Source: Herminiimonas sp.
GTDB taxonomy: Bacteria; Pseudomonadota; Gammaproteobacteria; Burkholderiales; Burkholderiaceae_D
NCBI GenBank assembly: GCA_028292665.1
Contig: JAQGLW010000113.1
Coordinates: forward strand, 1-64,000
Direction: 5' to 3'
Length of the DNA: 64,000 nt
Part shown: positions 18,592 through 26,827 of the stretch, piece after piece
Numbering within the stretch: the stretch's first letter is position 1
Layout: every line of letters begins with the position of its first letter
Program-made: the position numbers and the translations under genes
The notes under the pieces: generated by a model
What the model was told of the DNA's origin: nothing
The model's database searches: none
Seen by the model: only the letters and a program-made list of their open reading frames with translations

Positions 18592-19956
18592 ATGCTCATC
18601 GCCCAAAACCGGCTTGCATGGCTGAAAAGCGGCCTGTTGTGGCGGACCTTCTTCCTGCTCGCCTTCCTGATCGCTGCAAGCATGGCCGCCTGGGTCGCGA
18701 GTTTCCGCATGGTCGAGCGTGCGCCGCGCGCGAACCAGATAGCGGCGCAGGTCATTTCAATCGTCACGATCACGCGTGCGGCGCTGACGCATTCGGCGCC
18801 CGACTCGCGCCGCGAGCTGCTGTTCGATCTGGCGAGCAATGAGGGCATCCGCGTCTATCCGCGCGAAGAGACTGACGTCGTCAAGCCCCCGCCCGATACC
18901 GAGCTGATGCAGGCCATTCAGGCCAATGTCAGAGAAAAGCTTGGCGAGGACACGACATTCGCCGGAAGAGTCAACGATATTGCGGGCTTCTGGGTCAGCT
19001 TCAAGATCGAAGACGATGAATACTGGCTGATGCTCGAGCGCGAACGGGTCGAGCGCACTTCCGGCATTCAATGGCTGGGCTGGGCCACGATCACGCTGCT
19101 GCTGTCGCTGCTCGGCGCGGTATTCATCTCTCGTCTGATCAACCAGCCCCTGGCACGCCTTACCGCGGCCACTCGCTCCATTGCAAAAGGCCAGCAGCCG
19201 GAACCGCTGCCCGAAAAAGGCCCGACCGAAATCAAGGAAGCCAACCGCAGTTTCAATCAAATGGTGCAGGACCTGAATCAGGTGGAATCCGATCGCGCCG
19301 TCATCCTCGCCGGCATCTCGCACGATTTGCGCACGCCGATCTCGCGGATGCTGCTGGAAGTTGAATTGGCAAATTTACCGGACGATGCAAGACAAGGGAT
19401 GCAATCGGATCTCGCGCAGATGGACGCGATCATCGGGCAGTTCCTCGACTATGCAAAACCGACCGACAGCGCCAGCTTTACGCCGATCGATCTGAGCGGC
19501 CTGCTCTCCGATGCCGCGCGCGAAGCGACACGCCTGCCGGATGTGCATATGAACGCGAATATCGAGCCGGGAATCGAAGTCATGGGCAACACAACGGACC
19601 TCAAGCGGGTGATCAACAACCTGATCGAGAACGCGCGCCGGTATGGCAAAACAATGGGGACGGAGTTCGCCGACATCGACATCAACTGCCGCATGGAAGC
19701 CGATGAGGCGATCATCGATATCATCGACCATGGAACCGGTGTACCCGAAAGCGAAATGGAACAATTGCTGATGCCCTTCACCCGCATGGACATCGCGCGC
19801 GGACAAGCCAATGGTGCGGGATTGGGATTGGCCATCGTGGACCGCGTGGTGATGCGGCACGGCGGGAAATTGCGCTTGTCCAATCGCGGCGGCGGCGGGC
19901 TGGCGGTGCGGATTCTGATGATGAGTGTGAAAAGCAGTCACGCCGCGGCCGCATAG
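18592..19956 (+). CDS. envZ: EnvZ-type sensor histidine kinase
   Basis: A 454-residue inner-membrane kinase, partner of the upstream OmpR. Transmembrane segment 1 is about residues 17-38, the periplasmic sensor domain runs to about 158, and transmembrane segment 2 is about 160-180. A HAMP domain follows (RLINQPLARLTAATRSIAKG). The dimerisation/phosphoacceptor motif is SHDLRTP with His244. The ATPase domain has N-box NNLIENARRYG, G1 DHGTGVPE and G2 GAGLGLAIVDRVV. All catalytic motifs are intact. The ynfA gene starts 12 bp downstream of the stop and could be co-transcribed. Confidence 0.92.
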   Translation: MLIAQNRLAWLKSGLLWRTFFLLAFLIAASMAAWVASFRMVERAPRANQIAAQVISIVTITRAALTHSAPDSRRELLFDLASNEGIRVYPREETDVVKPPPDTELMQAIQANVREKLGEDTTFAGRVNDIAGFWVSFKIEDDEYWLMLERERVERTSGIQWLGWATITLLLSLLGAVFISRLINQPLARLTAATRSIAKGQQPEPLPEKGPTEIKEANRSFNQMVQDLNQVESDRAVILAGISHDLRTPISRMLLEVELANLPDDARQGMQSDLAQMDAIIGQFLDYAKPTDSASFTPIDLSGLLSDAAREATRLPDVHMNANIEPGIEVMGNTTDLKRVINNLIENARRYGKTMGTEFADIDINCRMEADEAIIDIIDHGTGVPESEMEQLLMPFTRMDIARGQANGAGLGLAIVDRVVMRHGGKLRLSNRGGGGLAVRILMMSVKSSHAAAA

Positions 19957-19968
19957 GACTCATGAATC

Positions 19969-20301
19969 ATGTTTGCAGCTAAAACATTTGCTCTTTTCAT
20001 CGTCACAGCCCTTGCCGAAATCATCGGCTGTTACCTGCCCTATTTCTGGCTCAGGCATGGCGGCACCGCCTGGCTGCTGGTGCCCGCCGCGCTGTCCCTG
20101 GCGCTGTTTGCCTGGTTGCTTACCCTTCATCCGGCGGCGGCAGGTCGTGTTTATGCCGCTTACGGCGGGGTGTACGTTGCGGTTGCTCTCGGCTGGCTCT
20201 GGGCCGTCGATGGCGTCCGCCCTTCATTCTGGGATGTGATCGGCGTCGCCGTGACGCTGGCCGGGATGGGAATCATCATGTTTTCGCCGCGTGCCGGCTA
20301 A
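19969..20301 (+). CDS. ynfA: YnfA/UPF0060 family inner-membrane protein
   Basis: A 110-residue, very hydrophobic protein with four predicted transmembrane segments. It matches the YnfA/UPF0060 family throughout ([53 protein letters not shown]). The family is related to small multidrug-resistance transporters; substrate here unknown. The gene begins 12 bp after envZ and ends at a pair of strong hairpins. Confidence 0.93.
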   Translation: MFAAKTFALFIVTALAEIIGCYLPYFWLRHGGTAWLLVPAALSLALFAWLLTLHPAAAGRVYAAYGGVYVAVALGWLWAVDGVRPSFWDVIGVAVTLAGMGIIMFSPRAG

Positions 20302-20327
20302 TGTAAAAAGATCTGCGCCTGAAATAC

Positions 20328-20367
20328 AAAAGCCGTCCATGCCCCGGTATCCGGCAGGAACGGCTTT
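20328..20367. terminator. Terminator hairpin after ynfA
   Basis: An outer stem of 8 bp (20329-20336 AAAGCCGT with 20360-20367 ACGGCTTT) encloses an inner GCC/GGC pairing. A and T runs on the two flanks allow termination from either strand. It sits between convergent genes ynfA (+) and the DUF3501 gene (-). Confidence 0.7.
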
Positions 20368-20398
20368 CATCCGTCACAGTATCAATTCACGCCGCTGG

Positions 20399-20450
20399 AT
20401 TCCGTCCGCCTCGCCTGCGGTGCGCGCACTGCCGGCGAGGCGGACGGAAT
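20399..20450. repeat. 17-bp perfect inverted repeat (second intergenic hairpin)
   Basis: The arms 20399-20415 and 20434-20450 are perfectly complementary (ATTCCGTCCGCCTCGCC and its reverse complement) with an 18-nt loop. It lies 11 bp past the stop of the minus-strand DUF3501 gene. It has no T-run on either side, so it may be a REP-like repeat or an RNA-stabilising hairpin instead of a terminator. Confidence 0.7.
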
Positions 20451-20460
20451 GACGTTATGC

Positions 20461-21042
20461 TCAGGTTAAATCTCTGAGCAGCGATGCCAGAGTTTCCTGC
20501 GGCAACTCTTCCAGATGCGACGGATAATTCGGATGGTCGCAGCCGATCATCATCTGCGCGCCACCCTTGAGCGCATCCTTCATCGCCTGCGTGAGTTCGA
20601 AGCGCACGAAATGAACGGCTGATGTCTTTTCGGCGTTCTCGCGCTCCAGGTCTTCATCGGCGATCGCATAGACGCGGTCCCTGCCTTCGACCTGAACGAA
20701 CAAGCGGTCTTCGATACCGATCAATTTGGCCAGCGCGGCCTTGCGTTCGACTTCGTCCGCATATTCGATCAGCATCGTCGCCTTGAAGTTGCTGCCGTCC
20801 GGCACCAGCGGGTTGTATGCGTCGAGCTCGGACTGGATTCCCTCTTCCTCGAAAATTTTTTCGATGCGCAGCATTTCCTGCACTTGGTAGCGCAGCGTCA
20901 TTTCGTCTTCAAACAGCAACGACACATGATTGCCGAGCTGGACGGTGCGGATTTTCTTGTGCTGGATGACTTCGGCGCGCAACGCGGAACGCGCCTTCGC
21001 ATAGGCTTCCAGCGTCAGCAGGCTATCGCGGGTAATCGGCAT
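20461..21042 (-). CDS. DUF3501 family protein
   Basis: A 193-residue protein of the DUF3501 family, function unknown. It starts MPITRDSLLTLEAYAKARSA and has the family segment HVSLLFEDEMTLRYQVQEMLRIEKIFE (about 38-64) and a C-terminal block around GCDHPNY. No signal peptide or membrane segment. It is the last gene of a four-gene minus-strand cluster: rubrerythrin, FeS oxidoreductase, EncFtn-like protein, then this one. The gap to the EncFtn-like gene is 12 bp, so it is almost surely co-transcribed. The context suggests a part in iron handling or peroxide defence. Confidence 0.85.
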   Translation of the reverse strand: MPITRDSLLTLEAYAKARSALRAEVIQHKKIRTVQLGNHVSLLFEDEMTLRYQVQEMLRIEKIFEEEGIQSELDAYNPLVPDGSNFKATMLIEYADEVERKAALAKLIGIEDRLFVQVEGRDRVYAIADEDLERENAEKTSAVHFVRFELTQAMKDALKGGAQMMIGCDHPNYPSHLEELPQETLASLLRDLT

Positions 21043-21054
21043 GATGATTCCTTT

Positions 21055-21357
21055 TCAGTCCTCGGGATGATGATCGCCGGCAATCGGGCCTTCCTTGAAC
21101 AGCGAGTCGCGCAATTCATGATCCATCTTCGGATCACGGCGGCGGATCCATTCCAGCACCATCGCCGCATGCTCTTTTTCCTCGTCGCGATTGTGTGCGA
21201 GAATTCTTTTCAGCTCGGGATCGGTGCAGGCATCGACACGCTGGTTGTACCAGTCCACCGCTTCCAGCTCCTCCATCAGCGACGTGATCGCACGATGCAT
21301 GTCCTTCGTCTGCTCGGACAATTTTTCGATCGGTTCGTGGTAGCCTTCACTTGCCAT
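21055..21357 (-). CDS. Encapsulated-ferritin-like protein (EncFtn family)
   Basis: A 100-residue protein close to the encapsulated ferritin of Rhodospirillum rubrum. The core blocks MEELEAVDWYNQRVDACTD and HNRDEEKEHAAMVLEWIRR are characteristic. By alignment from memory with R. rubrum EncFtn, the ferroxidase residues Glu32, Glu62 and His65 correspond to Glu30, Glu60 and His63 here, with Trp36/Tyr37 beside them. Such proteins form decamers whose di-iron sites lie between subunits and oxidise Fe(II). The C-terminus is short (GPIAGDHHPED) with no obvious cargo-loading peptide, and no encapsulin shell gene is in the window. It sits between the FeS oxidoreductase and DUF3501 genes. Confidence 0.88.
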   Translation of the reverse strand: MASEGYHEPIEKLSEQTKDMHRAITSLMEELEAVDWYNQRVDACTDPELKRILAHNRDEEKEHAAMVLEWIRRRDPKMDHELRDSLFKEGPIAGDHHPED

Positions 21358-21376
21358 ATTGTGTTCCTTTCAAAGA

Positions 21377-22714
21377 TCAAAGATCGTAAGCTTTTCGCAA
21401 TAGCGCCAGCGGATGCGCCATTTCGGTCTCTTTCAGCCCCGCTTCCGCCATGCCCTGCTCTATGTGGTGTCCTGCGAGCTGGCAATCCGACGAAATATAA
21501 TCCGGCGCATTGTTGGCCATCGCCTTGAATACCGGCTTTCCGATTTTCATTGCAGTGGCGTGAAATTCCTTTTTCACGCCGAACGTGCCGGCATGGCCGG
21601 AGCAGCGTTCGACGATATTGAGCGTCGTATCGGGCACCAGCTGCAGTGTCTCGGCGGTTTTCCTGCCGACGTTCTGCACGCGCGAATGGCACGGAATGTG
21701 ATACGACACATTGCCCAGCGACTGCTTGAAATCGGTCTTCAACAGCCCGTCGCGGTTACGCGAAATGAAGTATTCGAACGGGTCCCACATCGCATCCTTC
21801 ACCAGCTGCGTATCGGCGTCGTCCGGAAACATCAACGGCAGTTCCTGCTTGTACATCAGCGTGCAAGAGGGAATCGGCGTCAATATCGCATAGCCTTCTT
21901 TTGCCAGCTTCGCCAGATGCGGCATGTTGATGTTCTTTTTTTCTTCGACACCGGCCAGGTCGCCCTGTTCCAGCTTCGGCATGCCGCAGCAGACTTCCTT
22001 TTCGACCAGTATGTACGGAATTTCATTGTGGTCGAGGATCGCCAGCAAGTCATGTCCGATACCCGGTTCGTTGTAGTTCACATAGCAGGTCGAATACACG
22101 GCGACCTTGCCTGGCGTGAGCTTGCCGTCGTTGACAGGATAGGATTTCGATTTTGCCGCACCGGAGCGAAATTTTCTGTTTGCGAATTCCGGCAGCCATG
22201 CATCCTTGGCCACGCCGATCGCACTCTCCAGCATGCCGCGTGCGGCTTTGGTCTTGTTTACCGCATTGACGGTTTGCGTGACGATCGGAATGCCGGCAAA
22301 TTTGCCGAGCGCATCCGTATTGGATAAAAACTTGTCGCGGAAGACGACTTCGCCCTTGTTGAACTTGACCGCCTTGGCGCGCAGCATCAGGTGCGGAAAA
22401 TCGACATTCCATGGATGCGGCGGCGTATACGGGCACTTGGTCATGTAGCAGACGTCGCACAGATAGCATTGATCGACGACTTTCCGGTAGTCTTTCTTGT
22501 CGACGCCGTCGACTTCCATCGTCGGCGATTCATCGACCAGGTCGAACAATGTTGGAAACGAACCGCACAACGATACGCAGCGGCGGCAACCGTGGCAGAT
22601 ATCGAAGACGCGCTCCATCTCCTTGTTGAGCGAATCTTCATTGTAGAAATCGTCGCTTTTCCAGTCGAGCGGATGCCGGGTGGGAGCTTCGAGATTGCCT
22701 TCGCGATTGGACAT
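21377..22714 (-). CDS. FeS oxidoreductase (GlpC/heterodisulfide reductase-like, two 4Fe-4S motifs)
   Basis: A 445-residue protein with an N-terminal ferredoxin-like region and two C-terminal cysteine-rich (CCG-type) domains. The first cluster motif is canonical: C40-x2-C43-x2-C46-x3-C50. The second, C83-x2-C86-x2-C89-x4-C94-P, has one extra residue before the last Cys. The CCG domains show VEKEVCCGMPKLEQGDL (around 240) and VERCSGHAGTFG (around 370). The family passes electrons between a quinone or flavin partner and FeS centres; GlpC is an example. There is no flavin dehydrogenase gene beside it. Its place between rubrerythrin and the EncFtn-like gene suggests it supplies electrons for peroxide reduction or iron release. 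Confidence 0.85.
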   Translation of the reverse strand: MSNREGNLEAPTRHPLDWKSDDFYNEDSLNKEMERVFDICHGCRRCVSLCGSFPTLFDLVDESPTMEVDGVDKKDYRKVVDQCYLCDVCYMTKCPYTPPHPWNVDFPHLMLRAKAVKFNKGEVVFRDKFLSNTDALGKFAGIPIVTQTVNAVNKTKAARGMLESAIGVAKDAWLPEFANRKFRSGAAKSKSYPVNDGKLTPGKVAVYSTCYVNYNEPGIGHDLLAILDHNEIPYILVEKEVCCGMPKLEQGDLAGVEEKKNINMPHLAKLAKEGYAILTPIPSCTLMYKQELPLMFPDDADTQLVKDAMWDPFEYFISRNRDGLLKTDFKQSLGNVSYHIPCHSRVQNVGRKTAETLQLVPDTTLNIVERCSGHAGTFGVKKEFHATAMKIGKPVFKAMANNAPDYISSDCQLAGHHIEQGMAEAGLKETEMAHPLALLRKAYDL

Positions 22715-22741
22715 GGGGATTCTCGTTTTGCAAAGTAAAGA

Positions 22742-22885
22742 ATTCCCTCCTCCTTGCTGAAGGAGGGCTGGGAAGGGAGCGGCGAGGTCAAGTCAGCGAC
22801 AACACCAAGCGGCCGCCGCACCCTCATCCCGGCCTTCCCCTGTCTCTGGACCGCCTTTATGGCGGCGGGGGGAAGGAGCGGCCAG
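22742..22885. repeat. Intergenic hairpin-rich repeat, degenerate
   Basis: This 144-bp part of the gap between the rubrerythrin and FeS genes is full of short inverted repeats, for example CCCTCCTCCTTGCTGAAGGAGGG. It includes the string CCCTCATCCCGGCC followed by TTCCCC, which also starts the perfect hairpin at 50337. It looks like a decayed copy of that dispersed element. It may lower expression of the downstream genes. Confidence 0.5.
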
Positions 22886-22898
22886 GCGGCTGCGCAGC

Positions 22899-23321
22899 TT
22901 AATCTACAAGTGCGTCGAGCGCCTTCTGATAACGATTGGCGTGCGAACGCTCCGCCTTTGCCAGCGTCTCGAACCAGTCTGCGATTTCATCAAATCCTTC
23001 TTCGCGCGCTGCCTTGGCCATGCCCGGGTACATGTCGGTGTACTCATGCGTCTCGCCGGCAACGGCCGCTTGCAGATTCTGGCGCGAAGAACCGATCGGC
23101 AAACCGGTGGCAGGATCGCCTACGGTTTCCAGATATTCGAGATGGCCGTGCGCATGGCCGGTCTCGCCTTCTGCAGTCGAGCGGAACAACGCTGCGACAT
23201 CGTTCTGGCCTTCGATATCGGCTTTGTTCGCGAAGTACAGATAACGGCGGTTTGCCTGCGATTCGCCGGCGAATGCGGCCTTCAGATTGGCTTCGGTTTT
23301 CGAGCCTTTGAGATTTGCCAT
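22899..23321 (-). CDS. Rubrerythrin without a rubredoxin domain
   Basis: A 140-residue ferritin-like di-iron protein of the rubrerythrin family, which reduces hydrogen peroxide. I place the start at the ATG at 23321, with AAGGAG just upstream; a longer frame to 23360 has no such site. Iron-ligand candidates are Glu20 (FAGESQANRRY), Glu53 and His56 (EGETGHAHGH), Glu90/Glu94 (AGETHEYTDMY) and Glu124/His127 (AERSHANRY). The usual C-terminal rubredoxin-like domain (CxxC pairs) is absent; the protein stops after DALVD. Electrons must therefore come from another protein, possibly the FeS oxidoreductase encoded next. First gene of the minus-strand cluster. Confidence 0.92.
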   Translation of the reverse strand: MANLKGSKTEANLKAAFAGESQANRRYLYFANKADIEGQNDVAALFRSTAEGETGHAHGHLEYLETVGDPATGLPIGSSRQNLQAAVAGETHEYTDMYPGMAKAAREEGFDEIADWFETLAKAERSHANRYQKALDALVD

Positions 23322-23705
23322 GAGGTTCTCCTTGATGGTATTAACTACGATGAAATACATTGAAACCGAACGCCCATGGAAGAATGCAAACGAGCGCTTT
23401 GAATGAGCTCAATGAGCGTCAATTCAGATTTCCCGTACATTGTGTGCTTGTTGGAAGGAAAGCTCAAATTGACAATATCAATCCCTCTCATTGCTAAATA
23501 TAATGAAAGGGACGATTCAGAGAGAATATTGCTATTGATAACTTCAGTGATGTAAACGTCTACTTGAATAATACGCGCACCCTACCATATGGACTTGACA
23601 TATCCGAAATGCATTGACAATAGGCATGAAGATGCTCTGTCTGCAAGAATGATCACATTACCGGCATCCGGCATTGGAAACAATGCAATTTGAAAAGGAA
23701 TCCTC
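23322..23705. other. Divergent promoter region between rubrerythrin and yqhD
   Basis: No gene is seen in 384 bp. A possible plus-strand promoter for yqhD is TTGACA at 23595-23600 with CAATAG at 23618-23623 (17 bp apart). The -35 is perfect but the -10 is weak. The region around 23430-23520 is A/T-rich, with an exact TATAAT at about 23499. I could not pick out a clear Fur or OxyR site. Confidence 0.4.
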
Positions 23706-24863
23706 ATGCTGAACTTCGATTTTTACAATCCGACCCATATCTTGTTCGGCAAAGGCCGTATTGCCGACCTGTCCAGGGTGGTTCCGGCCGATGCCCGCGT
23801 GCTGGTGTTATACGGCGGCGGAAGCATCAAGAGCAACGGCGTGCTGGACGAAGTCCGGCAAGCGTTGAGCGGACACGCGGTGCAGGAATTTTCCGGAATC
23901 GAGCCTAACCCGAGCTACGAAACGCTGATGCGGGCAGTCGAACTGGTCCGCAACGAAAAACTGGATTTTCTGCTCGCGGTAGGCGGCGGTTCGGTAATCG
24001 ACGGCACCAAGTTTGTCGCGGCGGCAGCAGACTTCGAAGGCGATCCATGGTCGATACTGGAAAAGCGCGGCGCCAATGTCGTCCGCGCCCTGCCCTTCGG
24101 TTCCATCCTTACCTTGCCGGCTACCGGTTCCGAAATGAACAACGGTTCGGTAGTCACGCGCAAATCGCTGAAGGCGAAGATGGCATTTTCCAGCGTCCAT
24201 GTATTTCCGAAGTTCTCCATTCTCGATCCGGCCAAGACCTTCACCCTGCCTGTGCGGCAGATCGGCAACGGCGTGGTGGATGCGTATGCACACGTAATGG
24301 AGCAATACATGACCTATCCGGTCAATTCCCCGGTGCAGGATCGGTTTGCCGAAGGAATATTGCAGACGCTGATCGAGGAAGGACCGAAGGCGCTTGCCGA
24401 TCCGGACGATTACGACGTGCGCGCCAATGTGATGTGGTGCGCGACACTGGCTTTGAACGGCCTCATCGGCGCCGGTGTGCCGCAGGATTGGGCCACCCAC
24501 ATGGTGGGACATGAACTGACCGCGCTGTATGGTCTCGACCATGCCCAAACTCTCGCGATCGTTCTGCCGAGCATGCTGCAGGTGCGCAAGGAATCCAAAC
24601 GGGCCAAGCTGCTGCAGTATGCGGAGCGGGTCTGGGGTCTCAAAGACGGCGATGAAGAATCGCGAATCGACGGCGCGATTGAAAAGACCCGGAATTTCTT
24701 CGAGCAGATGGGTGTGAAAACGCGCCTGACCGACTACGCTCTCGGCGCGGAAAACATCGATGCCGTTCTGTCGCAATTGAAATCGCATCGGATGGTTACG
24801 CTCGGTGAACGGCGCGACGTTACGCTGGCGGTCAGCCGCCAAGTGCTGGAACTAAGTATTTAG
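23706..24863 (+). CDS. yqhD: NADPH-dependent aldehyde reductase YqhD (metal-containing alcohol dehydrogenase)
   Basis: A 385-residue iron/zinc-type alcohol dehydrogenase very similar throughout to E. coli YqhD, which reduces short-chain aldehydes with NADPH and protects against lipid-peroxide products. The cofactor-binding segment is LLAVGGGSVIDGTKF (about 89-103) with YGGGSIK at 36-42. Metal ligands, by alignment with E. coli D194/H198/H267/H281, are Asp192, His196, His265 and His279 (NGVVDAYAH, WATHMVGHE, YGLDHAQT). The length matches (387 in E. coli). AAGGA precedes the ATG. It is divergent from the rubrerythrin operon, which fits an oxidative-stress neighbourhood. Confidence 0.94.
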   Translation: MLNFDFYNPTHILFGKGRIADLSRVVPADARVLVLYGGGSIKSNGVLDEVRQALSGHAVQEFSGIEPNPSYETLMRAVELVRNEKLDFLLAVGGGSVIDGTKFVAAAADFEGDPWSILEKRGANVVRALPFGSILTLPATGSEMNNGSVVTRKSLKAKMAFSSVHVFPKFSILDPAKTFTLPVRQIGNGVVDAYAHVMEQYMTYPVNSPVQDRFAEGILQTLIEEGPKALADPDDYDVRANVMWCATLALNGLIGAGVPQDWATHMVGHELTALYGLDHAQTLAIVLPSMLQVRKESKRAKLLQYAERVWGLKDGDEESRIDGAIEKTRNFFEQMGVKTRLTDYALGAENIDAVLSQLKSHRMVTLGERRDVTLAVSRQVLELSI

Positions 24864-24919
24864 AACCGATCCGATTCCCGGCAGGTCGAACAGGAGAATC
24901 TTTTCCTAGGAGACGAACC

Positions 24920-25363
24920 ATGCAGACCACCTGGATTCTCGTTGCGGACAGCACGCGCGCAAGGATTTTCGAAACACAGAATACCGAACACGACCTTCGG
25001 GAAATAGAAGACATTGCAAATCCGCAAGGACGTGCCGGAACGCATGATCTTGAAACCGACTCGCTGGGGCGCTTCTATGGAAAAGGAGAACGGCAGCAGG
25101 CGCATACCGCTCCGCCTCATGTCAGTCCGGTCGAACACGAAATCGAATTGTTTACAAAATCGCTGGCCGATTATCTGGACAAGGCGCGAACCGAGCATCG
25201 CTACGATAAATTATGCCTGATTGCGCCGCCCAAATTTTTAGGACGGATGCATCAGAAACTAAGCAAGGAAGCGCAAAAGCTGGTGGAAGAAGAAATAGCG
25301 AAGGATATTTCCTGGTTCGGCGCAAAAGACGTTGAAGCTTATCTCGAGGGCAAGAAGCACTGA
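24920..25363 (+). CDS. Host attachment family protein
   Basis: A 147-residue protein of the 'protein required for attachment to host cells' family (AtsE-like). Typical features are the start TTWILVADSTRARIFET, the central acidic/His-rich linker, and the C-terminal KLCLIAPPKFLGRMHQKL segment. No signal peptide. The fold is related to release-factor/Pelota-like domains, and the name comes from a plant-attachment phenotype; the molecular role is not known. AGGAG precedes the ATG. It lies 56 bp downstream of yqhD on the same strand. Confidence 0.88.
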   Translation: MQTTWILVADSTRARIFETQNTEHDLREIEDIANPQGRAGTHDLETDSLGRFYGKGERQQAHTAPPHVSPVEHEIELFTKSLADYLDKARTEHRYDKLCLIAPPKFLGRMHQKLSKEAQKLVEEEIAKDISWFGAKDVEAYLEGKKH

Positions 25364-25436
25364 ACACCCGCTTCCGGGAATCGGCCGGCACGGAAACGTA
25401 CCGGTCGGCCTGTCGTACCGAAAATTTTGATGCGTG

Positions 25437-25464
25437 CGGCAAGGCAGGCAGGATCGCCTTGCCG
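25437..25464. terminator. Hairpin between convergent genes
   Basis: A 9-bp perfect stem (25437-25445 CGGCAAGGC with 25456-25464 GCCTTGCCG) lies between the plus-strand attachment gene and the minus-strand ispF. It has no clear T-run, so its terminator role is only probable. Confidence 0.45.
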
Positions 25465-25471
25465 ATCCTGA

Positions 25472-25963
25472 TCATGAACGATAAACAAGCACTGCCGCCT
25501 CTGCCGCGATTCCCTCTTCCCGTCCCAGATAGCCGAGCTTTTCATTGGTCTTGGCTTTGATGTTGACTTGTCCCGGTTCTATTTTCAGATCCGCCGCGAC
25601 ATTGGAAACCATCTGCGCAATATGCGGCGCCATCTTCGGCGCCTGAGCAATGATGGTCGCATCGATATTGGCGACCGCATAGCCTGCCGCGGAAATGCGG
25701 TTAACCGCTTCGCGCAGCAACAGGCGCGAATCGGCGCCGGAAAATTCCGCATCGGTGTCCGGAAAATGACGGCCGATATCGCCCAGCCCGGCAGCGCCGA
25801 ACAGCGCATCGGTAATTGCATGCAGCAATACATCGGCATCGGAATGACCGAGCAGGCCGGTTGCATGCGGGATCGTCACACCGCCGATAATGAGCTTGCG
25901 GCCGGGCACCAGCGCATGGCAGTCGTATCCCTGGCCTATCCGGAACGGCGGAAGATTATTCAT
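25472..25963 (-). CDS. ispF: 2-C-methyl-D-erythritol 2,4-cyclodiphosphate synthase
   Basis: A 163-residue enzyme of the MEP isoprenoid pathway. It makes the cyclodiphosphate from CDP-methylerythritol 2-phosphate as a trimer with zinc. Metal ligands are Asp14 and His16 (GQGYDCHAL) and His48 ([10 protein letters not shown]). The conserved C-terminal motif is [22 protein letters not shown]. The length is typical (about 158). The ATG overlaps the ispD stop by 4 bp, so the two are translationally coupled, as in many bacteria. Confidence 0.97.
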   Translation of the reverse strand: MNNLPPFRIGQGYDCHALVPGRKLIIGGVTIPHATGLLGHSDADVLLHAITDALFGAAGLGDIGRHFPDTDAEFSGADSRLLLREAVNRISAAGYAVANIDATIIAQAPKMAPHIAQMVSNVAADLKIEPGQVNIKAKTNEKLGYLGREEGIAAEAAVLVYRS

Positions 25964-26658
25964 TCGATTCCTTTCAAATACAGTTCGGCCAGCGCGACAT
26001 CGTGCGGCAAGGTTACCTTGAAGTTGCGCGGACTGCCTTCGACCAGCTTCGGCTGCAGTCCAAGCGCCTCGATGGCGCCGGCTTCATCGGTGACTTGAGC
26101 GCTGTGTTCAAGTGCGCGGCGCAGCAATCCGTAACGGAACATTTGCGGCGTCTGCGCCGCCCATAATCCGTCGCGCGGCACCGTGGCCTGAACGCGATGA
26201 TCGGTTCCGCCGCGTTTAAGCGTATCGACGATCGGCATCGCCAGCAATCCGCCGACTGCATCGTCGCACAGCGACTGCACCAGCTTGTCGATCAAGGCTG
26301 CGGTCAATCCGGGGCGTGCGGCATCATGCACCAGCACCCAATCGCCGTCGTCGACCTGCTCCCGCATCGCATGCAGGCCGTTCAGCACCGATTGATGACG
26401 GGTCGCGCCGCCGTTATGCAGGACGGTCATCCGGCCGGCCAGGTGCGGCGCTGCTGCCAAAATTCCGCCGATATAGCCGTCTTCGGCGCCGACCACGGCA
26501 AAAGTATGCGTAATCGTCTGCGATGCAGCGAACGTATCGAGCACATGCCGCAGCATCGGTTTGCCGGCGAGAGGCACGTATTGCTTGGGGCAATCGGCCT
26601 CCATGCGGGCGCCGATGCCGGCGGCGGGAATAAGAGCGAAGTAGCGTGGCGGCGTCAT
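25960..26658 (-). CDS. ispD: 2-C-methyl-D-erythritol 4-phosphate cytidylyltransferase
   Basis: A 232-residue enzyme of the MEP pathway that joins CTP to methylerythritol 4-phosphate. The nucleotide-binding loop is [20 protein letters not shown] (residues 8-27), and further family motifs are VHDAARPGL (about 108) and [11 protein letters not shown] (about 168). Its stop overlaps the ispF start by 4 bp. It is divergent from mfd, with 169 bp between. The ribosome-binding site is weak. Confidence 0.97.
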   Translation of the reverse strand: MTPPRYFALIPAAGIGARMEADCPKQYVPLAGKPMLRHVLDTFAASQTITHTFAVVGAEDGYIGGILAAAPHLAGRMTVLHNGGATRHQSVLNGLHAMREQVDDGDWVLVHDAARPGLTAALIDKLVQSLCDDAVGGLLAMPIVDTLKRGGTDHRVQATVPRDGLWAAQTPQMFRYGLLRRALEHSAQVTDEAGAIEALGLQPKLVEGSPRNFKVTLPHDVALAELYLKGIE

Positions 26659-26827
26659 TTTGCGTTGATAAGGGAATTTTGCCGGCGGCCGGACACCGTA
26701 ATGATATCTTTTGCCGGCCGGCTTCAGGAAAGGGGTTGGTTTATAATCTCATCATAATTTTTCACTGTCAAATCAAGCCTGCGAGGGCCGCGGTTGACCC
26801 ATATGACATTTCAGATGTCGTTACTCG

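Noticed and set aside
23469-23504. TTGACA followed by TATAAT in front of yqhD
   Set aside because: The two boxes are 24 bp apart, outside the workable 15-19 bp range.
23361-23560. Possible Fur or OxyR site upstream of rubrerythrin
   Set aside because: No stretch fits either consensus well enough to name.
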